A DNA stretch of 64,000 bases from Ophiobolus disseminans (lineage: Eukaryota; Ascomycota; Dothideomycetes; Pleosporales; Phaeosphaeriaceae), in assembly GCA_010093685.1 (NCBI GenBank), contig MU006245.1, positions 310,001-374,000 on the forward strand, written 5' to 3'. This document shows positions 30,452-41,828 of this stretch, one piece after another. Position 1 is the first letter of the stretch. Every line of letters begins with the position of its first letter. The notes below the pieces were generated by a model. The model did not search any database. It saw nothing but the letters and a program-made list of their open reading frames with translations, and was not told the origin of the DNA. The position numbers and the translations under genes are program-made.

Positions 30452-33336
30452 ATGGACTTCGTAAGGAAATGTCCTCTCTATCAGCACACACGTCGCTGAC
30501 ACGGTGTAGTGGGTGAGGCTCCTTGGCGGCTCCTCCCAGAAGAAGCAAGCCGCCCCGAACAACCCACAGCAGCGTCTGGCACGCTTCCGCCAACGATACA
30601 ACCAAGTCCTGGTACGGCGGACCCCGGAAAAGGCATACATGGTCAGCTGACGACTGCGGCAGCAAACATGGCAGAAAGCGCAGAACCTCGCGAGCGACCG
30701 CGAAGCCCTCGGAAATATCCGCCGTGGGTTCCAGGCCCTGACCGCGATACTCAACGATGAGTCCCGCTCACCAGCACCGCACATGTGCTTGCAGTTCGCC
30801 GCCGCACAGCAGATATACACGGCAGTGTCCAAGATCGCAGCTACCTCACACGATGAAGGAATGGTCAGGGATGCCGTTGCGTTCTACAACGCCCTCATCG
30901 ACAGCGAAGAAGAGGACTTCCTCGAGAATGACGTCTTCGCTGTGTCTCTTATGAACTTCGTCGACCGCACCGTCGGGTCCGGTAGTATGGGCGTGGGGGA
31001 GGACATCGAAGCCGACATAGTGGAGCTGCTGTTCGGCATTGCTGCCAAAATTCGACTGCAACCCGAGATCCTACCCATATGGTTCACCACAGCGTCCTCA
31101 GATTCGGACGGCCGATCGGTGACCCAGAAAGTAGACTTTGCAGGCAACACACAGAAGGAGGACTTTCCGCTCTGCTACCAGCTGATCGACCATGTTCATC
31201 ACGAAGGCCGCATCGGGGACTTTGCGCGCACTGGACTGCTCTACATATTCGAGTCAGCATCGAAATCCATGACATTAGAGGCTTGGATCGTTAACAGCGA
31301 CTTACCCACGCTAATGGCCACTGGTTTGGGGGCGTTATACAGCCAGTTGAGCAGGTGCGACGTCCTGCTTATGGCAGTCCAGAAGACGAGGGCTAACAAT
31401 AGCCAGAAAGCTGTCTGTCCTGCACCCACCACAGAACCTCCCGTTGATACTGTCACTTTCCGATTACAGTGACATGGTACCCAATACGCACGCGGAGAGC
31501 TTCTTTGGTGAAGACTTCCAGAACCACCTCGTCACTTTCCTGTCGTACCTTACTTTCTGGCAGGACGTGCTGGAGCATTGCCGATCGACAGACGTCAGAC
31601 ACACATTGATTGACCATTTCCAAATCTTGTTCCTCCAACAGCTCTTGTACGTTGTTCACATCTCTGCCACGCGAGTGAGTCACGGCTGACAAGGACGCAG
31701 ATATCCTTCGCTATTGGAGTCATCGGATGCTGATGGCGGCTCTTCGGTTGCGGTACTCACCTACCTCAGGCGCATCCTCGATGCCCTCGATCATCCCGAG
31801 CTTGTCAACATGATTCTCCAGTACCTCCTTGCACTTGCCGACTATAGTGCATCATCGCCTCGGGTGCCACGCTCTCCTGCCGCCGTCAAGCGTCGCCAGT
31901 CGCTGATGATCATGAATACTACTGACCAAGACGACGATAGACTCAATCCTTCCTTGTTTAACTTGGTCGACCTGGTCCTTGGTAGCACCAACTCACGCAA
32001 TGCACAGACGGTTAGCGCAGCATTAAAGCTGACTACAGTGATACTGAGTAAGAACCATGGATACGCTCTCGGCTCGTTGGTCAAAATCATGCACACACAT
32101 CATAAGGAACCACTGCGAACGATAGGATCTCTCAACATCGAACTAGAGACGTATCTGAACCTTGCTATCAATATTGGAGGCGAAGATGGCGCGGATGAGG
32201 CGTACGACAGCCACCTGAAAGACATGCAGACCATGCTGGAGAGTCACCCATGCTCTCTGAAAGCCATCGAGCTTCCTGAGACGTCTATGAAGAGCCAAGG
32301 ATACTTTGATTCAAATGAACCTTCCGTGAGAGAGGTCGATCCGCATTACCTCATGCCGGAAGATCCGCTATTTCAATCGCTCATCGACCTCTTGCTGAGG
32401 TTCTTGACAAACGACATCGAGACGAACCTTGCTTTGACCGAGACTATCATCTGCATGGGTACATGCTCCCAACTTCGACTTGAAGGATGGCTGTCTGTGG
32501 ACCCTGCAGACTACCACTTTGAGAACGTGGGATTAGAGCCGGAAGAGTTCACCAATGAGAATGTTCGTGAAATGCTCATGGCTGGCAGGTTGCCAACTTG
32601 GAAGACGTCAGCCTCCCCGCAAATACTCGTGTGCCTGCAACAGCTACAAATACAAGTTGAGGCTTTGCGTGCCGATCTGCCAAACTGGGATGAGCACGTT
32701 GCGAACCGTAAGACCTCGTTTCGGTTCCACGAAGAAATGCATGATGCAATGAAGATGTCGACGCCTCAACAGAAGCCTAGCCAACCACCATCCGATACAC
32801 CCGCGGGATCTTGGACGCCACAGATACCAAAGCATGTCATAGACAGCTCTGCGACGCCATCAAGGACCCAGTCCCCACGAGGAAGGAAAGAAGCTTTGGC
32901 AGAGCGGCGAAACACTCCAAATGCATCGCCCGCGCCGTCAAGGTTTGGTGGACAGACTCTCGTAGGCTCACCAAGGGCGCTATCACCACTACCCGCGCCT
33001 GAAGCCTCAAAGCGTCAGGCTACCCTCTTCTTAGACATCGATGCGAACTTTGCGAACTTGAGGCACTCCGAATTCTTTAAGAGACGCATACGCTTCCGGC
33101 GACCTGCAGGTTCGCAGGAAGTCGAAGTCATGTTATCAAAATATCAGCCTCCACCACAGGATGATGCAGACGACACTACCCCGGGCGCTGAACAGGGAGC
33201 AAGCCAAGATGATGTTCGCGAAGCTAGTTTGCTGCACATCATCACGAATGTGGTTGTACTACAGGAGTTCATCCTGGAGCTGGTCGCATTGATGCAAATA
33301 AGAGCAAGCTTGTTCAGTGAGGTGAGGTTTGGTTGA
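30452..33336 (+). CDS. FHIP/RAI16-like protein (FTS-Hook-interacting family)
   Basis: Five exons (30452-30460, 30510-30611, 30663-31354, 31407-31646, 31701-33336) join in phase to 892 aa. Exon 1 is only three codons (MDF), and splicing gives MDFWVRLLGG. The helical repeats (QTWQKAQNLASDREAL, LCYQLIDHVHHEGRIGDFAR, NHLVTFLSYLTFWQDVLEHC) match the RAI16-like/FHIP domain (PF10257), which links Hook and FTS to early endosomes for dynein transport. A middle region (residues about 640-740) is Pro/Ser-rich and probably disordered. The C-terminus ends LVALMQIRASLFSEVRFG, as in the family. No membrane segment or signal peptide is seen. It is a housekeeping trafficking gene unrelated to the left-hand cluster. 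Confidence 0.85.
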
Positions 33337-34318
33337 GAAGAACGAGAAGCGAATTCTTCAAAACGGCGAACAGTATAGGCGTATACCCAATGTGCAATCA
33401 AATTTCTGAAATTACAACGACTGCCAATTTGACGTGCGTTTAGTCCCTCAGATTCGTTTACGTATCACGCTCACGCGACAAAGTACACCGAAGCACAGTT
33501 ACTCGGTTAGAGGTTGAGAAGCAATTGTTCCGATCTAACCTCGTGCACGTGCATATCGGCCACAATCGGAGCGTGGCAGCGGAGCATTTCCGGCCGCTTC
33601 AGGACGTCATTCTTCACATGTCTTGCACGACCCCTCATTCAACCACAAACGCATCAGCACGCGCTCGTGAAAGCGACCGGAAAAATCACGCGACATCCAC
33701 TTGCTTCATGATCGCCAAATTCCACCAGCGCCGAGCTTCGCAACTGCAATGAGTGACACAAATGCTTGTCCCTGTATCTCGGCAGACCTATTCCAGCAGC
33801 CGATCGCCGGCCGAAACGACATCACCGCTCTCAAGTTCCGCTCGTCCACCATTGCGGATCTGGGGTAGACGTTTCGCCAAGGGTTCCTGAAGCGGTTTGA
33901 CCTGCACGCGTACCCTGAGAAACTAAAGGTGCCGGCCTGGGCTCACGCATCCCGTGCGCAGGGCCGAGGCTTTGCGGGACAAATTATGTCTCCCTCACAC
34001 CCGCGGGTAGCTGGACTGGTAGAAATGACTGTGACGAATTTCGTTTCTGTTAAAATCTTTCTGTCCCTTTTCTCTTCTTTCGAGCTTTGAGTCTTTTATT
34101 GTTGCTACGGTTCTTGTATCACCTCAAGAAAGCTTTGTTTGTCCCACAACAGCCGAGGCTTTTTTGAAAGCTGGAGCTCAAAGTCTGGGGCATAGCTCAA
34201 GGTCGATCACCCAGCGCGTCATAACTGCATCTGTCTCCGAGACTGGAGTTTGTCGTTTCTTCCAACACTCCTGATCGCATCACGCCCTTTCTGCGCTCGA
34301 AGCTCAATTTCACACATT
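33337..34318. other. Intergenic with a possible gene remnant
   Basis: Nearly 1 kb between two plus-strand genes. 33749-34020 has coding character (see separate entry). The part from about 34060 is pyrimidine-rich (TTTCTGTCCCTTTTCTCTTC), a usual fungal promoter feature for the carrier gene that begins at 34319. Confidence 0.4.
33749..34020 (+). pseudogene. Possible remnant of a small unknown gene
   Basis: A frame opens at ATG 33749 (MSDTNACPCISADLFQQP), runs 39 codons to a TAG at 33866-33868, and then continues in the same frame as TFRQGFLKRFDLHAYPEKLK. The peptide on both sides looks coding-like, and TAG would be a single C-to-T change from CAG. I do not recognise a family and cannot exclude chance. 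Confidence 0.25.
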
Positions 34319-35643
34319 ATGTCGGCGAAAACAACGGCAGGGCCTGGAGGCAAGAAGCCGGCTTCGGCAGCCACCAACTTGATCGGTACGCCTTAGACCG
34401 AGGCATTGAATGAGCTGAAGCTCCAATGGCAGGTTGCTGACTTACTGGCGCAGCTGGTGGAGGTGCTGGTATGATGGAGGCTCTTGCATGCCATCCACTA
34501 GGTGAGACTGCTTCCCCGAACAACCATGAGCATTTAAATCCTAACTTCGATCGCAGACACAATCAAAGTCCGGATGCAGCTTTCGAGGCGAGCTCGCGCC
34601 CCAGGAGTATGTTCCAACGCCTTCCATACAAACCCCAAATTCCCGGACTATACCATGCGCAGGAATTCACAAGGCTCAAATAGCTAACGGATGACGCTGT
34701 AGACTAAACCACGCGGCTTTATCACCACTGGAAAGGAGATTGTGAAGCGCGAAACAGCTCTAGGGTTATACAAGGGTCTAGGTGCGGTGCTTACGGGCAT
34801 TGTACCTAAGATGGCCATTCGATTTACGAGCTACGATTGGTACAAGCAAGCGTTGGCAGACAAGGAAGGAAACGTCTCCTCCAAGTCCACATTCATGGGT
34901 ACGTTCGACATTACCGCTCCTACGAACAACTTTTTTGTCTCATGAGACTGGAGATTGCATACTTTCGTGTGGAAATCGCTAACAATCGTAGCTGGTTTGG
35001 CTGCTGGTGTCACCGAGGCTGTGCTTGTCGTTACACCCATGGAAGTCGTCAAGATCCGATTACAATCACAACACCACTCCATGGCGGATCCTCTAGACAT
35101 ACCAAAGTACCGAAACGCAGCGCACGCTTTGTATACCGTCATAAAAGAGGAGGGTGCTGGCGCACTCTGGCGAGGTGTCTCGCTCACCGCGTTGCGACAA
35201 GGAACAAATCAAGCTGCCAACTTCACTGCGTACTCTGAGTTGCGAGCTGCGCTGCAGAAGTATCATGGCACGAATGACCTGCCAAGCTACGAGACATCTC
35301 TCATCGGTCTCATCTCGGGTGCTGTGGGCCCCTTCACGAACGCACCTATCGACACGATCAAGACGAGGTTACAGAAGACACCAGCGGAGCCTGGAAAGAG
35401 TGCAATCCAGAGGATAGTGGGTATCGGAAGGTGAGCACCTAAATGTGGACAGTAGGAGCATGACTGACCTCCACTAGCGACATGTGGAAGCAAGAAGGCG
35501 TTCGCAGTTTCTACAAGGGTATCACACCTCGTGTCATGCGTGTCGCACCCGGTCAAGCCGTCACATTTACCGTATACGAGTACCTGAAGGGTATATTGGA
35601 GAAGACGAGAGAAATACTGCCTGGTGGACAGTACGAGGAATGA
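34319..35643 (+). CDS. Mitochondrial succinate/fumarate carrier (Sfc1/ACR1 type)
   Basis: Six exons (34319-34385, 34454-34501, 34557-34606, 34703-34898, 34992-35430, 35478-35643) join in phase to 321 aa. The three carrier repeats are marked by HPLDTIKVRMQL, TPMEVVKIRLQS and APIDTIKTRLQK, the PxD/ExxK/R signature of the SLC25 family (PF00153). The sequence around MMEALACHPLDTIKVRMQLSRR, and KPRGFITTGKEIVKRETALG after it, is characteristic of succinate/fumarate antiporters. These import succinate in exchange for fumarate across the inner membrane and are needed for growth on acetate or ethanol. The early small exons are typical of fungal carrier genes. Assignment to the exact substrate rests on family resemblance. 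Confidence 0.87.
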
Positions 35644-35994
35644 TTGTGCATGGAATAACCTGAAAGTAGTGGCAGCGTTGTTGATATCCGAATTTCGTCG
35701 GCTGTTTCTTACTAGCTTGAGTTGTATATACCTTTCAAAGAGCATTTATGTTGTATGTTGTATGTTGTATGTTGTGTGCTGCCAAACAGCGAGCCAGGAA
35801 CGTGATGGCGAACGCAGGGTCTGCCAAGGTACTACAGCCCACTTGCCCCACTATGCCATCACCCCTCCGCGTCAGCGTAAACATTGACCAAGCTTCCACG
35901 TCTCACCAAGCACGTGTTTGAGCTGCCATTTCCACCTCCACCGTATTTCTGTTGTAGCGATAGAGACCAAGACACGAGGCTTTGACGTGCCAAA

Positions 35995-37033
35995 ATGCAG
36001 TCCGGAATTGCCGGTACGCTGTCTCTCTTCCGCATGTTCTCCAGCACCAGCTAACACTCTCAAAGCTTCTCAGGAGCTCAAATCCGCCCTCGGAACCCTC
36101 ATAACCTCGACCTCCCAGCGTGGTCTCGTCGCCACAATTGACAAGGAAACCATTGTACCGGGCACAACAATATCGTCTTCATCATCCTCGTTCCTGTCCG
36201 ACCTATCGAATCTCGAATCACACGTCACCCCAAATGCCGCGCTATACATCCTTCTTCGCCGCGCCGACGATCTATCGTCTTCAGATAAATCCCTCGTAGC
36301 CGTCACATACGTTCCGAATGCCGCGCCCGTGCGTCAAAAGATGCTGTTCGCCAGCACACGCCTGACTCTCGTGAGGGAGCTAGGCGGTGAGCACTTCCCC
36401 GAGAGCATCTTCACGACCGAGGCGAGCGAATTAACGGCACAAGGCTGGGAAAAGCATCTTGCGCACGAAGCGAAGGAGAACCCGTTGACAGCGGAGGAGC
36501 AATCGCTGCAAGACATCAAGGATGCCGAAGCATTGGAGAGTCGAGGCACCAGAGGACAAGGGCTTGCGCAGGGCGGTAGGATTGCCATAAGAGCTGATGA
36601 TGGTATTGCGGGCGCTCTACGTACCCTCGGGGAGGGCGGCTCAGACAATCTCGTCCAACTCCGCATGGACGGCGCGTCGGAAACTCTCCAGCTGGTATCC
36701 ACCTCATCAGCCACGCCTTCCTCCATCTCCGCGCAAATCGACCCCAAAGAACCTCGGTACACATTTTACCGGCACAACGACCCCGCATCCTCGATCATCT
36801 TCATATCGACGTGTCCGTCTGCCGCAAAGATCAGAGAGAGGATGTTGTATGCGGCTAGCCGCGGAAATGTGGTCAGCCTTGCGCAGAATGAGGCAGGCCT
36901 CAAGGTTGCGAAGAAGCTCGAAGCGACGAATCCGGATGAGGTCACGGAGCAGATCATTGCGGATGAGTTCAAGAGCGAGGAGAAGGAGGAGAAGAAGGGT
37001 TTTGCGAAGCCGAAGAGGCCGGGGAGGAGATAG
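35995..37033 (+). CDS. Twinfilin (ADF-H actin-binding protein)
   Basis: Two exons (35995-36013, 36066-37033) give 328 aa. Exon 1 encodes only MQSGIA plus one base, a usual short first exon of this gene. Two ADF-homology repeats follow. The first begins SQELKSALGTLI and contains LYILLRRADD; the second begins GLAQGGRIAIRADDGIAGAL and contains EPRYTFYRHND. They are joined by a charged linker and followed by a Lys-rich tail (EEKEEKKGFAKPKRPGRR), which in twinfilins contacts capping protein and phosphoinositides. The protein sequesters actin monomers and caps filaments in the cytoplasm. Length fits the family (about 330 aa). Confidence 0.9.
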
Positions 37034-37215
37034 AGGGAGTATGAAGCAGTGCATAGGTCTGATAACATATCTAAAGATCATTCTCTTTGGTCGATTATCA
37101 AAATCGCCATGTCTAGACAAACATCTTCCTCATGCAGTTGTCAAAGACCGCCTTCATCTCCTTGTCCCTCCTAGCGCTGCATTAACACCGCCAGAGCAGA
37201 AAGAAAAGATTGGCT

Positions 37216-37331
37216 TGGATATGGCGAGACTCGAACCCGCGTTTCCCACAGCGGGCGAACCCGAAAGCAGCCGAAAGCAGGGTCATCCCCTGTGTTAGTT
37301 GTGGGCGTCTTTCCTCTTAGACCACATACCC
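37216..37331 (-). tRNA. tRNA-like sequence, possibly intron-containing; identity unclear
   Basis: On the minus strand a cloverleaf can be drawn. The acceptor stem is GGGTATG with CATATCC (one G-T pair), the D-stem GTCT with AGAC, the anticodon stem CCCAC with GTGGG, and the T-arm GCGGG-TTCGAGT-CTCGC. Box A (TGGTCTAAGAGG) and box B (GGTTCGAGTC) fit Pol III promoters. About 44 extra bases sit between the anticodon stem halves, which would be an unusually long intron. Base 33 is A instead of U, and the apparent anticodon would be CTA, so this may be a tRNA pseudogene. CTAACAC would also be the loop of tRNA-Val(AAC) if the stem were drawn differently. Confidence 0.45.
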
Positions 37332-37487
37332 TTGAGATTGATGAAAGCTAGTCCGAGCAGAGAGTATATATAGGATGTGCTAGAAGTAGTTTAGACGGTG
37401 ATAGTTTGAAGGTAGGGGGTAAGAGTAAGTTGATCGGAGTGCATAGGGTATGTAAGTGTGATACTTCAATCTCATGCTATATTCACC

Positions 37488-38391
37488 CTACAACGCACCC
37501 AACTCCTTCAACTTCGCAATCATCCCATCCACATCGTCAACCTTAACACCCGCCTTCCTCTGCTCCGGCTCCGTAACCTTGACCGTCTTAAGCCTCAACT
37601 CCGTATCCAGCCCATAATCGCCGAGCGTCTTCTTCTCGAGCTTCTTCTTTTTCGCCTTCATGATATTCGGCAGACTCGCGTACCGCGGCTCGTTCAGCCG
37701 CAGATCCGTTGTGATGACCATGGGCAGCTTGGCTTTGAGGGTTTCCACGCCGCCGTCGACTTCCCGTATGACTTCGACGGTCGAGTCTGTGATTGTGATT
37801 TTGGACGCTTGTGTGGCTTGCGGCCAGGACAGGAGGCCTGCGAGCATTTGGCCTGTTTGGCCGGCGTCGTCGTCGATGGATTGTTTGCCTAGGATGACTA
37901 AGTTGCTTTTTTGCTCGTCGACGACCTTCTTCAGCAGTTTTGCGACGCCGAGGGGTTCGAGCGCGTCCTTCTCTTCGACTACGACGTGCACGCCGCGGTC
38001 TGCGCCCATGGCCATTGCCGTGCGGAGGATGTCTTGGGATTTTGGCGGGCCGGCGCTGAAGGCGACGATTTCTTCGACTTTGGGCGCGGATTTGTGGTGC
38101 CCTTTTTGCTCGCGCATGCGGACAGCTTCCTCGATGGAGAGCTCGTCGAAGGGGTTCATGGAGTGTTTGACGTTTGCGGTTTCGACGGCTGTTTGGGCGC
38201 GGTTGACGCGGGGTTTGACCTGTTCGTACTGTCATTTTTGTTTCTCGCGTGGGGTGTTCGTGTTCTCTGCTCGTTCCTTCCCAAAGTCATGATTCCATGA
38301 CATCTGGCGAAGCTCGGTGTAATGGTGTGAATTGACATACCGCATAGTCAATGACCCGCTTGACGGGTACTAATATCCTCAGACTCGACAT
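37488..38391 (-). CDS. Electron transfer flavoprotein subunit beta (mitochondrial)
   Basis: Two exons (38391-38341, 38219-37488) join in phase to 260 aa. The N-terminus MSSLRILVPVKRVIDYA continues after splicing as VKPRVNRAQTAVETANVKHSMNPFDELSIEEAVRMRE (written in parts as the family core). Later come SAGPPKSQDILRTAMAMGAD and the ETF-beta signature with TDLRLNEPRYASLPNIMKAK, matching PF01012. With ETF-alpha it carries electrons from acyl-CoA and other dehydrogenases to the ubiquinone pool. A K-rich tail and DVDGMIAKLKELGAL end the protein. Confidence 0.92.
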
Positions 38392-38909
38392 TGTGTGGTA
38401 TATTGCTCTTCGCCGCCTCGAAGTTGTTGCGCAATGGTCTAAAGTTCACGATCAGAGCAAGGGTGGGGGATATCATCGGCGCTTCATGAATCTTAGCCGA
38501 GGCGTTTCCGTTGCGGCCTTGGCGCGGAAGAGCCCTAGCGTGAAGACACATGACGAAATGTCAGGAGCATATCGCTTGCACCATCCTACAACACCATAGA
38601 GGTGACAACAATCAGGTGTAGAGTCGGAGTGTTTGTTTGCAGATGGTAACGTATAGTGAGTGCTTTGTAAGCTTGATGCAGATACGATTTGCGCGACTGC
38701 ATCCTTGTCTCGTGCCTTCCTCCCGCCTGGGCAGGCTCTCATAAACACGTGCATCGTTGTACTTTTTGTCATTTGACATACGCCCCGCGTTGATAGAGAC
38801 CGGTCCCAAGTCATTTTCAGGAGCTGCAAATCGTTGAGCGTCCACCGCATATCTCGTTCAACACTCCCCGCTTTGCTCCGTCTCACATCAGTCGTCCCAC
38901 CTCTTCAGC
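38392..38909. other. Divergent intergenic region
   Basis: 518 bp between the ETF-beta start (-) and an unknown plus-strand gene. Both promoters must lie here. No gene is apparent. Confidence 0.4.
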
Positions 38910-39548
38910 ATGCCTAACTTGCTCGTAATATCCTTGGAAGGCTTCTCGGCTTCTTCGCGACAGATGTACCCCCAACTTTTCCCCAAGGTCCTGTCTCGCA
39001 CCGTCGTCCATGAATCCCTGACTCCTGAGGACGCCTTGCACTACATCGGTGCTGGCTGGCCAAACATCATCCTTGTTTCCGATCCCGCCATCACCAGAGC
39101 CGAAAATCGAGAACTTCTTGTAGCAACCACAGGATGGGTGAAGCATGGCTGCACGCTAGTCCTGATGGGCTTCTTCGCCTCGACGATTGACTACGATGAG
39201 CTAGACGCCGTGTTCAAGGAACACTTTGGACTGAAATGGCGAGTCGCCCAGTGTGCGGGGCACGATGTGCGACTTCAGCATAGTGTTGAAGAAACCATGA
39301 TACGGAGGGCAAGTCTTGTTCCAAGCTTCCAGGCCAAAGCTATCTACCTTGGCTATGTCCCTGCCACTGAGTTGGTGTATGGTGGTGGTGGGTACAATCT
39401 GGCGTATGCTGCATTTGCAAGAGTTGGACTGGGGAAGCTGGGGTACATTGGAGACGTGAACTTTGGGGAAGAGCCTGAAAGAGTCATTTTGGCAATGTGC
39501 CATCTGGATCGTCCTGAAGACTCATTTCAGAGCATGGAAGAGCTATGA
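38910..39548 (+). CDS. Conserved-looking fungal protein of unknown function
   Basis: A single exon of 212 aa starting MPNLLVISLEGFSASSRQMY. The arrangement LLVISLEGF, IILVSDPAI, and WVKHGCTLVLMGFFAS looks like alternating strands and helices of a Rossmann-like fold, similar in feel to class I glutamine-amidotransferase-like or ThuA-like proteins. I see no Cys-His-Glu triad and no metal-binding motif. A Gly-rich loop (YGGGGYNLAYAAFARVG) occurs near the C-terminus. No signal peptide. Codon use is good and both ends are clean, so it is very likely a real gene. Function unknown. Confidence 0.7.
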   Translation: MPNLLVISLEGFSASSRQMYPQLFPKVLSRTVVHESLTPEDALHYIGAGWPNIILVSDPAITRAENRELLVATTGWVKHGCTLVLMGFFASTIDYDELDAVFKEHFGLKWRVAQCAGHDVRLQHSVEETMIRRASLVPSFQAKAIYLGYVPATELVYGGGGYNLAYAAFARVGLGKLGYIGDVNFGEEPERVILAMCHLDRPEDSFQSMEEL

Positions 39549-39852
39549 GTGGACTGGCAATGTCATCGTTTCATTACACACGACAGCATGATATGCTGAT
39601 AATGACAGGCTGGGAATAGTGCGTATCCCCGAGATAGGCACAGTTACCCCGCTGCGGCAAACCACACCCCATGCTCCTGCCCCGTTTGGCGTCAAGATAG
39701 CGATTGCCTTTGCAGTCACATATATGAAGCTATAAGCGTGCGGGATTTCGTCGTTTCCTCGAGTCTCGTTTCACTATCTTTGAAGACAAAGCCAAAAATA
39801 GGTCCACGGTCTATCAAGCCAGGGTTATCTATCATATCTAATTAGAGCAACC

Positions 39853-40821
39853 ATGTCTTCCACTCTCCCCACCAAACCCCATCGCAAAGCCCTCATCGGC
39901 TCACCATCAAACTTCTGGCTACACTCATCGCAAGCAGGTTTCGATCTGACACACCCATCAGGCCCATCTACACCAACCGAAGGTCCCACGATCACCATCC
40001 AAACGACCAACACTCCCATCACCATTGCGCCTAGCAACTCTGCTCTCGTCATCATCGACATGCAAAACTTTTTCCTCTCCCCAGCCTTCGGTCGTCGCCG
40101 AGGCGCAGGCCATTCCGCTTGCGACCAACTCATTCAGCACGCCATTCCCGCAGCCCGCAAAGCCGGTATTAGGATTATCTGGCTGAACTGGGGTTTAACA
40201 GATGAAGACGTCAGGAACATGCCGCCAGCCGTAAAGCGCGCATTCGGCTTTTTCGCCGTACCCGCAGACATACAATTCAAAGCTGGCGGCGAGGCGTTTG
40301 GCGATCATCCGGAAAGTGTGACCCTGAATTCACACGGCAATACGACTGAGAGGAGCTCAGCATACAAAGGCCTCGGGGCAAATTGTGGCATCCTGAAACT
40401 CGACGGCAAAGAAGTTGACGCCGGGAAGTTGTTGATGCGCGATCAATGGAATGCCGCGCTCTACGCACCACTCGAGCCCATATACCAAGAAGGCATACAG
40501 CTCCCTCACAACCCCGACGTCTGGATCCACAAAGACCGCATGTCAGGACTCTGGGGCGCAAAGACAGCATGCGAAGAGTTTTTGGAGAAAGAAGGTATCA
40601 AGACGCTGTTGTTTGCGGGTGTCAATACGGATCAGTGTGTTGGTGGGACGTTGACGGATGCGTTTAGCAAAGGGTATGATTGCATATTATTGAGCGATGG
40701 GTGTGGGACTACGAGTCCGGAGTATGCGCAGAAATGCTATGAGTACAATGGCGCGGGGACGTATGGGTTTGTGACGAGTTGTGAGGGGTTTGCGAAGGGG
40801 GTTGAGGGTATGGCAGGATAG
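39853..40821 (+). CDS. Isochorismatase-family cysteine hydrolase
   Basis: A single exon of 322 aa. The catalytic triad of the family (PF00857) is present: Asp69 in VIIDMQNFF, Lys227 in WIHKDRMSG, and Cys262 in GVNTDQCVGGTLTDA. The usual cis-peptide element (GVNTDQC) precedes the nucleophile. Fungal relatives with this longer N-terminal extension are generally uncharacterised amidohydrolases acting on small amides or ureido compounds; isochorismate itself is an unlikely substrate. No signal peptide. Spacing to neighbours does not suggest a functional pair. Confidence 0.88.
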   Translation: MSSTLPTKPHRKALIGSPSNFWLHSSQAGFDLTHPSGPSTPTEGPTITIQTTNTPITIAPSNSALVIIDMQNFFLSPAFGRRRGAGHSACDQLIQHAIPAARKAGIRIIWLNWGLTDEDVRNMPPAVKRAFGFFAVPADIQFKAGGEAFGDHPESVTLNSHGNTTERSSAYKGLGANCGILKLDGKEVDAGKLLMRDQWNAALYAPLEPIYQEGIQLPHNPDVWIHKDRMSGLWGAKTACEEFLEKEGIKTLLFAGVNTDQCVGGTLTDAFSKGYDCILLSDGCGTTSPEYAQKCYEYNGAGTYGFVTSCEGFAKGVEGMAG

Positions 40822-41828
40822 GCAGGTATGTTGGTGTACATGAGCGACAGAATGATAGACGGTGAGAACATGTGTCAAGCTCAGTAAGAACCAGGTGATG
40901 CCTCATTGTCTCTCACCGTCCTGCTATTTGTGAATCCGCTCACCCCGTTGCTTGTTTTATGCTCGAATCATTTCAGCACTTACTATAAGACGCCTCTTCA
41001 GTTCAAAACCTCCACACTAAAGAGTATGTGGTCCAATATTAGGGCGTCCTTCGACCAGCCGGCCACGGATCTGGACACCGGTGGTGCAATGGCATCGTCG
41101 GTTGGGAAGATGCGGGTTCGAGTCTCGCCATATCCAACAATTTCTTTTTGCGTCTTGGCCATGCCGTAGGCCGTAGTACGAAGTAACGAGACGGTATTTA
41201 GCTTGGAGTGGGTTCGAACGCCGCATCTTGTCGCAGTAACCTTGACAAGTTTGAAAGGGTCGGGAGGATATGCTTGGAGGAGTTGGAACGAGCGCCCAGC
41301 GCAGAAAAGGCTGCTCGAATTCCTATGCTCTCCCATGTGAATGGAAAATTGCCGTCCTAACCGTGAGTACGCAAAGCCAAACGACAAGGGCCTATATGTG
41401 TCTGCAACATGATTTTCCTTTCTTTCTCATCAGCTCTGCAGTCCGCCGTCCTTCGTATTCGTACCAGTTGTAAGCACACCAATTGTATAGGCATAGCTAT
41501 GACGAAACCACTCAATGGCACCTGCTCCGCTTTACTGGTTGAAGCAAGACTCGCACTGATGAGGCAGCATCTTGGTTCGTACATTAGTAAGGAGTCGGAG
41601 GATGCGGGTCCAAGTCTCGCCTCGAATCCGAATACAGAGTGAATGCGATGTAGCTGCCAAACGGCAATTTTTGCGTGTTGGGTCCCTGCGCTTTGGTACG
41701 CGAGCACCCCTAGTCCTCTTAGAAAGCCGATGACCGCGTTCTGTATATTCTTTTCCAAGATTCGACAAACTCTGCACCCCCACCGAAACGTCCACTCAAC
41801 TCATACCGCAGCCACGAAGCAAACCGAG
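40822..41828. other. Intergenic with tRNA-like sequences
   Basis: About 1 kb without a protein gene. It holds a tRNA-like sequence at 41022-41135 and a weaker T-arm-like copy at 41605-41630 (GCGGG-TCCAAGT-CTCGC). Overlapping open frames with peptides such as IWRDSNPHLPN are the usual accidental translations of tRNA-like DNA. Confidence 0.45.
41022..41135 (+). tRNA. tRNA-like sequence, probable pseudogene
   Basis: It shares GTATGTGGTC at the 5' end and GCGGGTTCGAGTCTCGCCAT plus ATCC at the 3' end with the sequence at 37216-37331, but lies in the opposite orientation. Acceptor stem GAGTATG with CATATCC has one mismatch, and D-stem GTCC pairs with GGGC. The central part (about 60 extra bases) does not give a clear anticodon arm. 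It could be an intron-bearing tRNA or a decayed tRNA copy. Confidence 0.35.

Noticed and set aside
36597..37298. Plus-strand open frame of 233 codons rich in Arg/Ser overlapping twinfilin
   Set aside because: It is an alternative frame of the twinfilin exon; the Arg-rich run comes from GAG/AAG-rich codons read out of phase.
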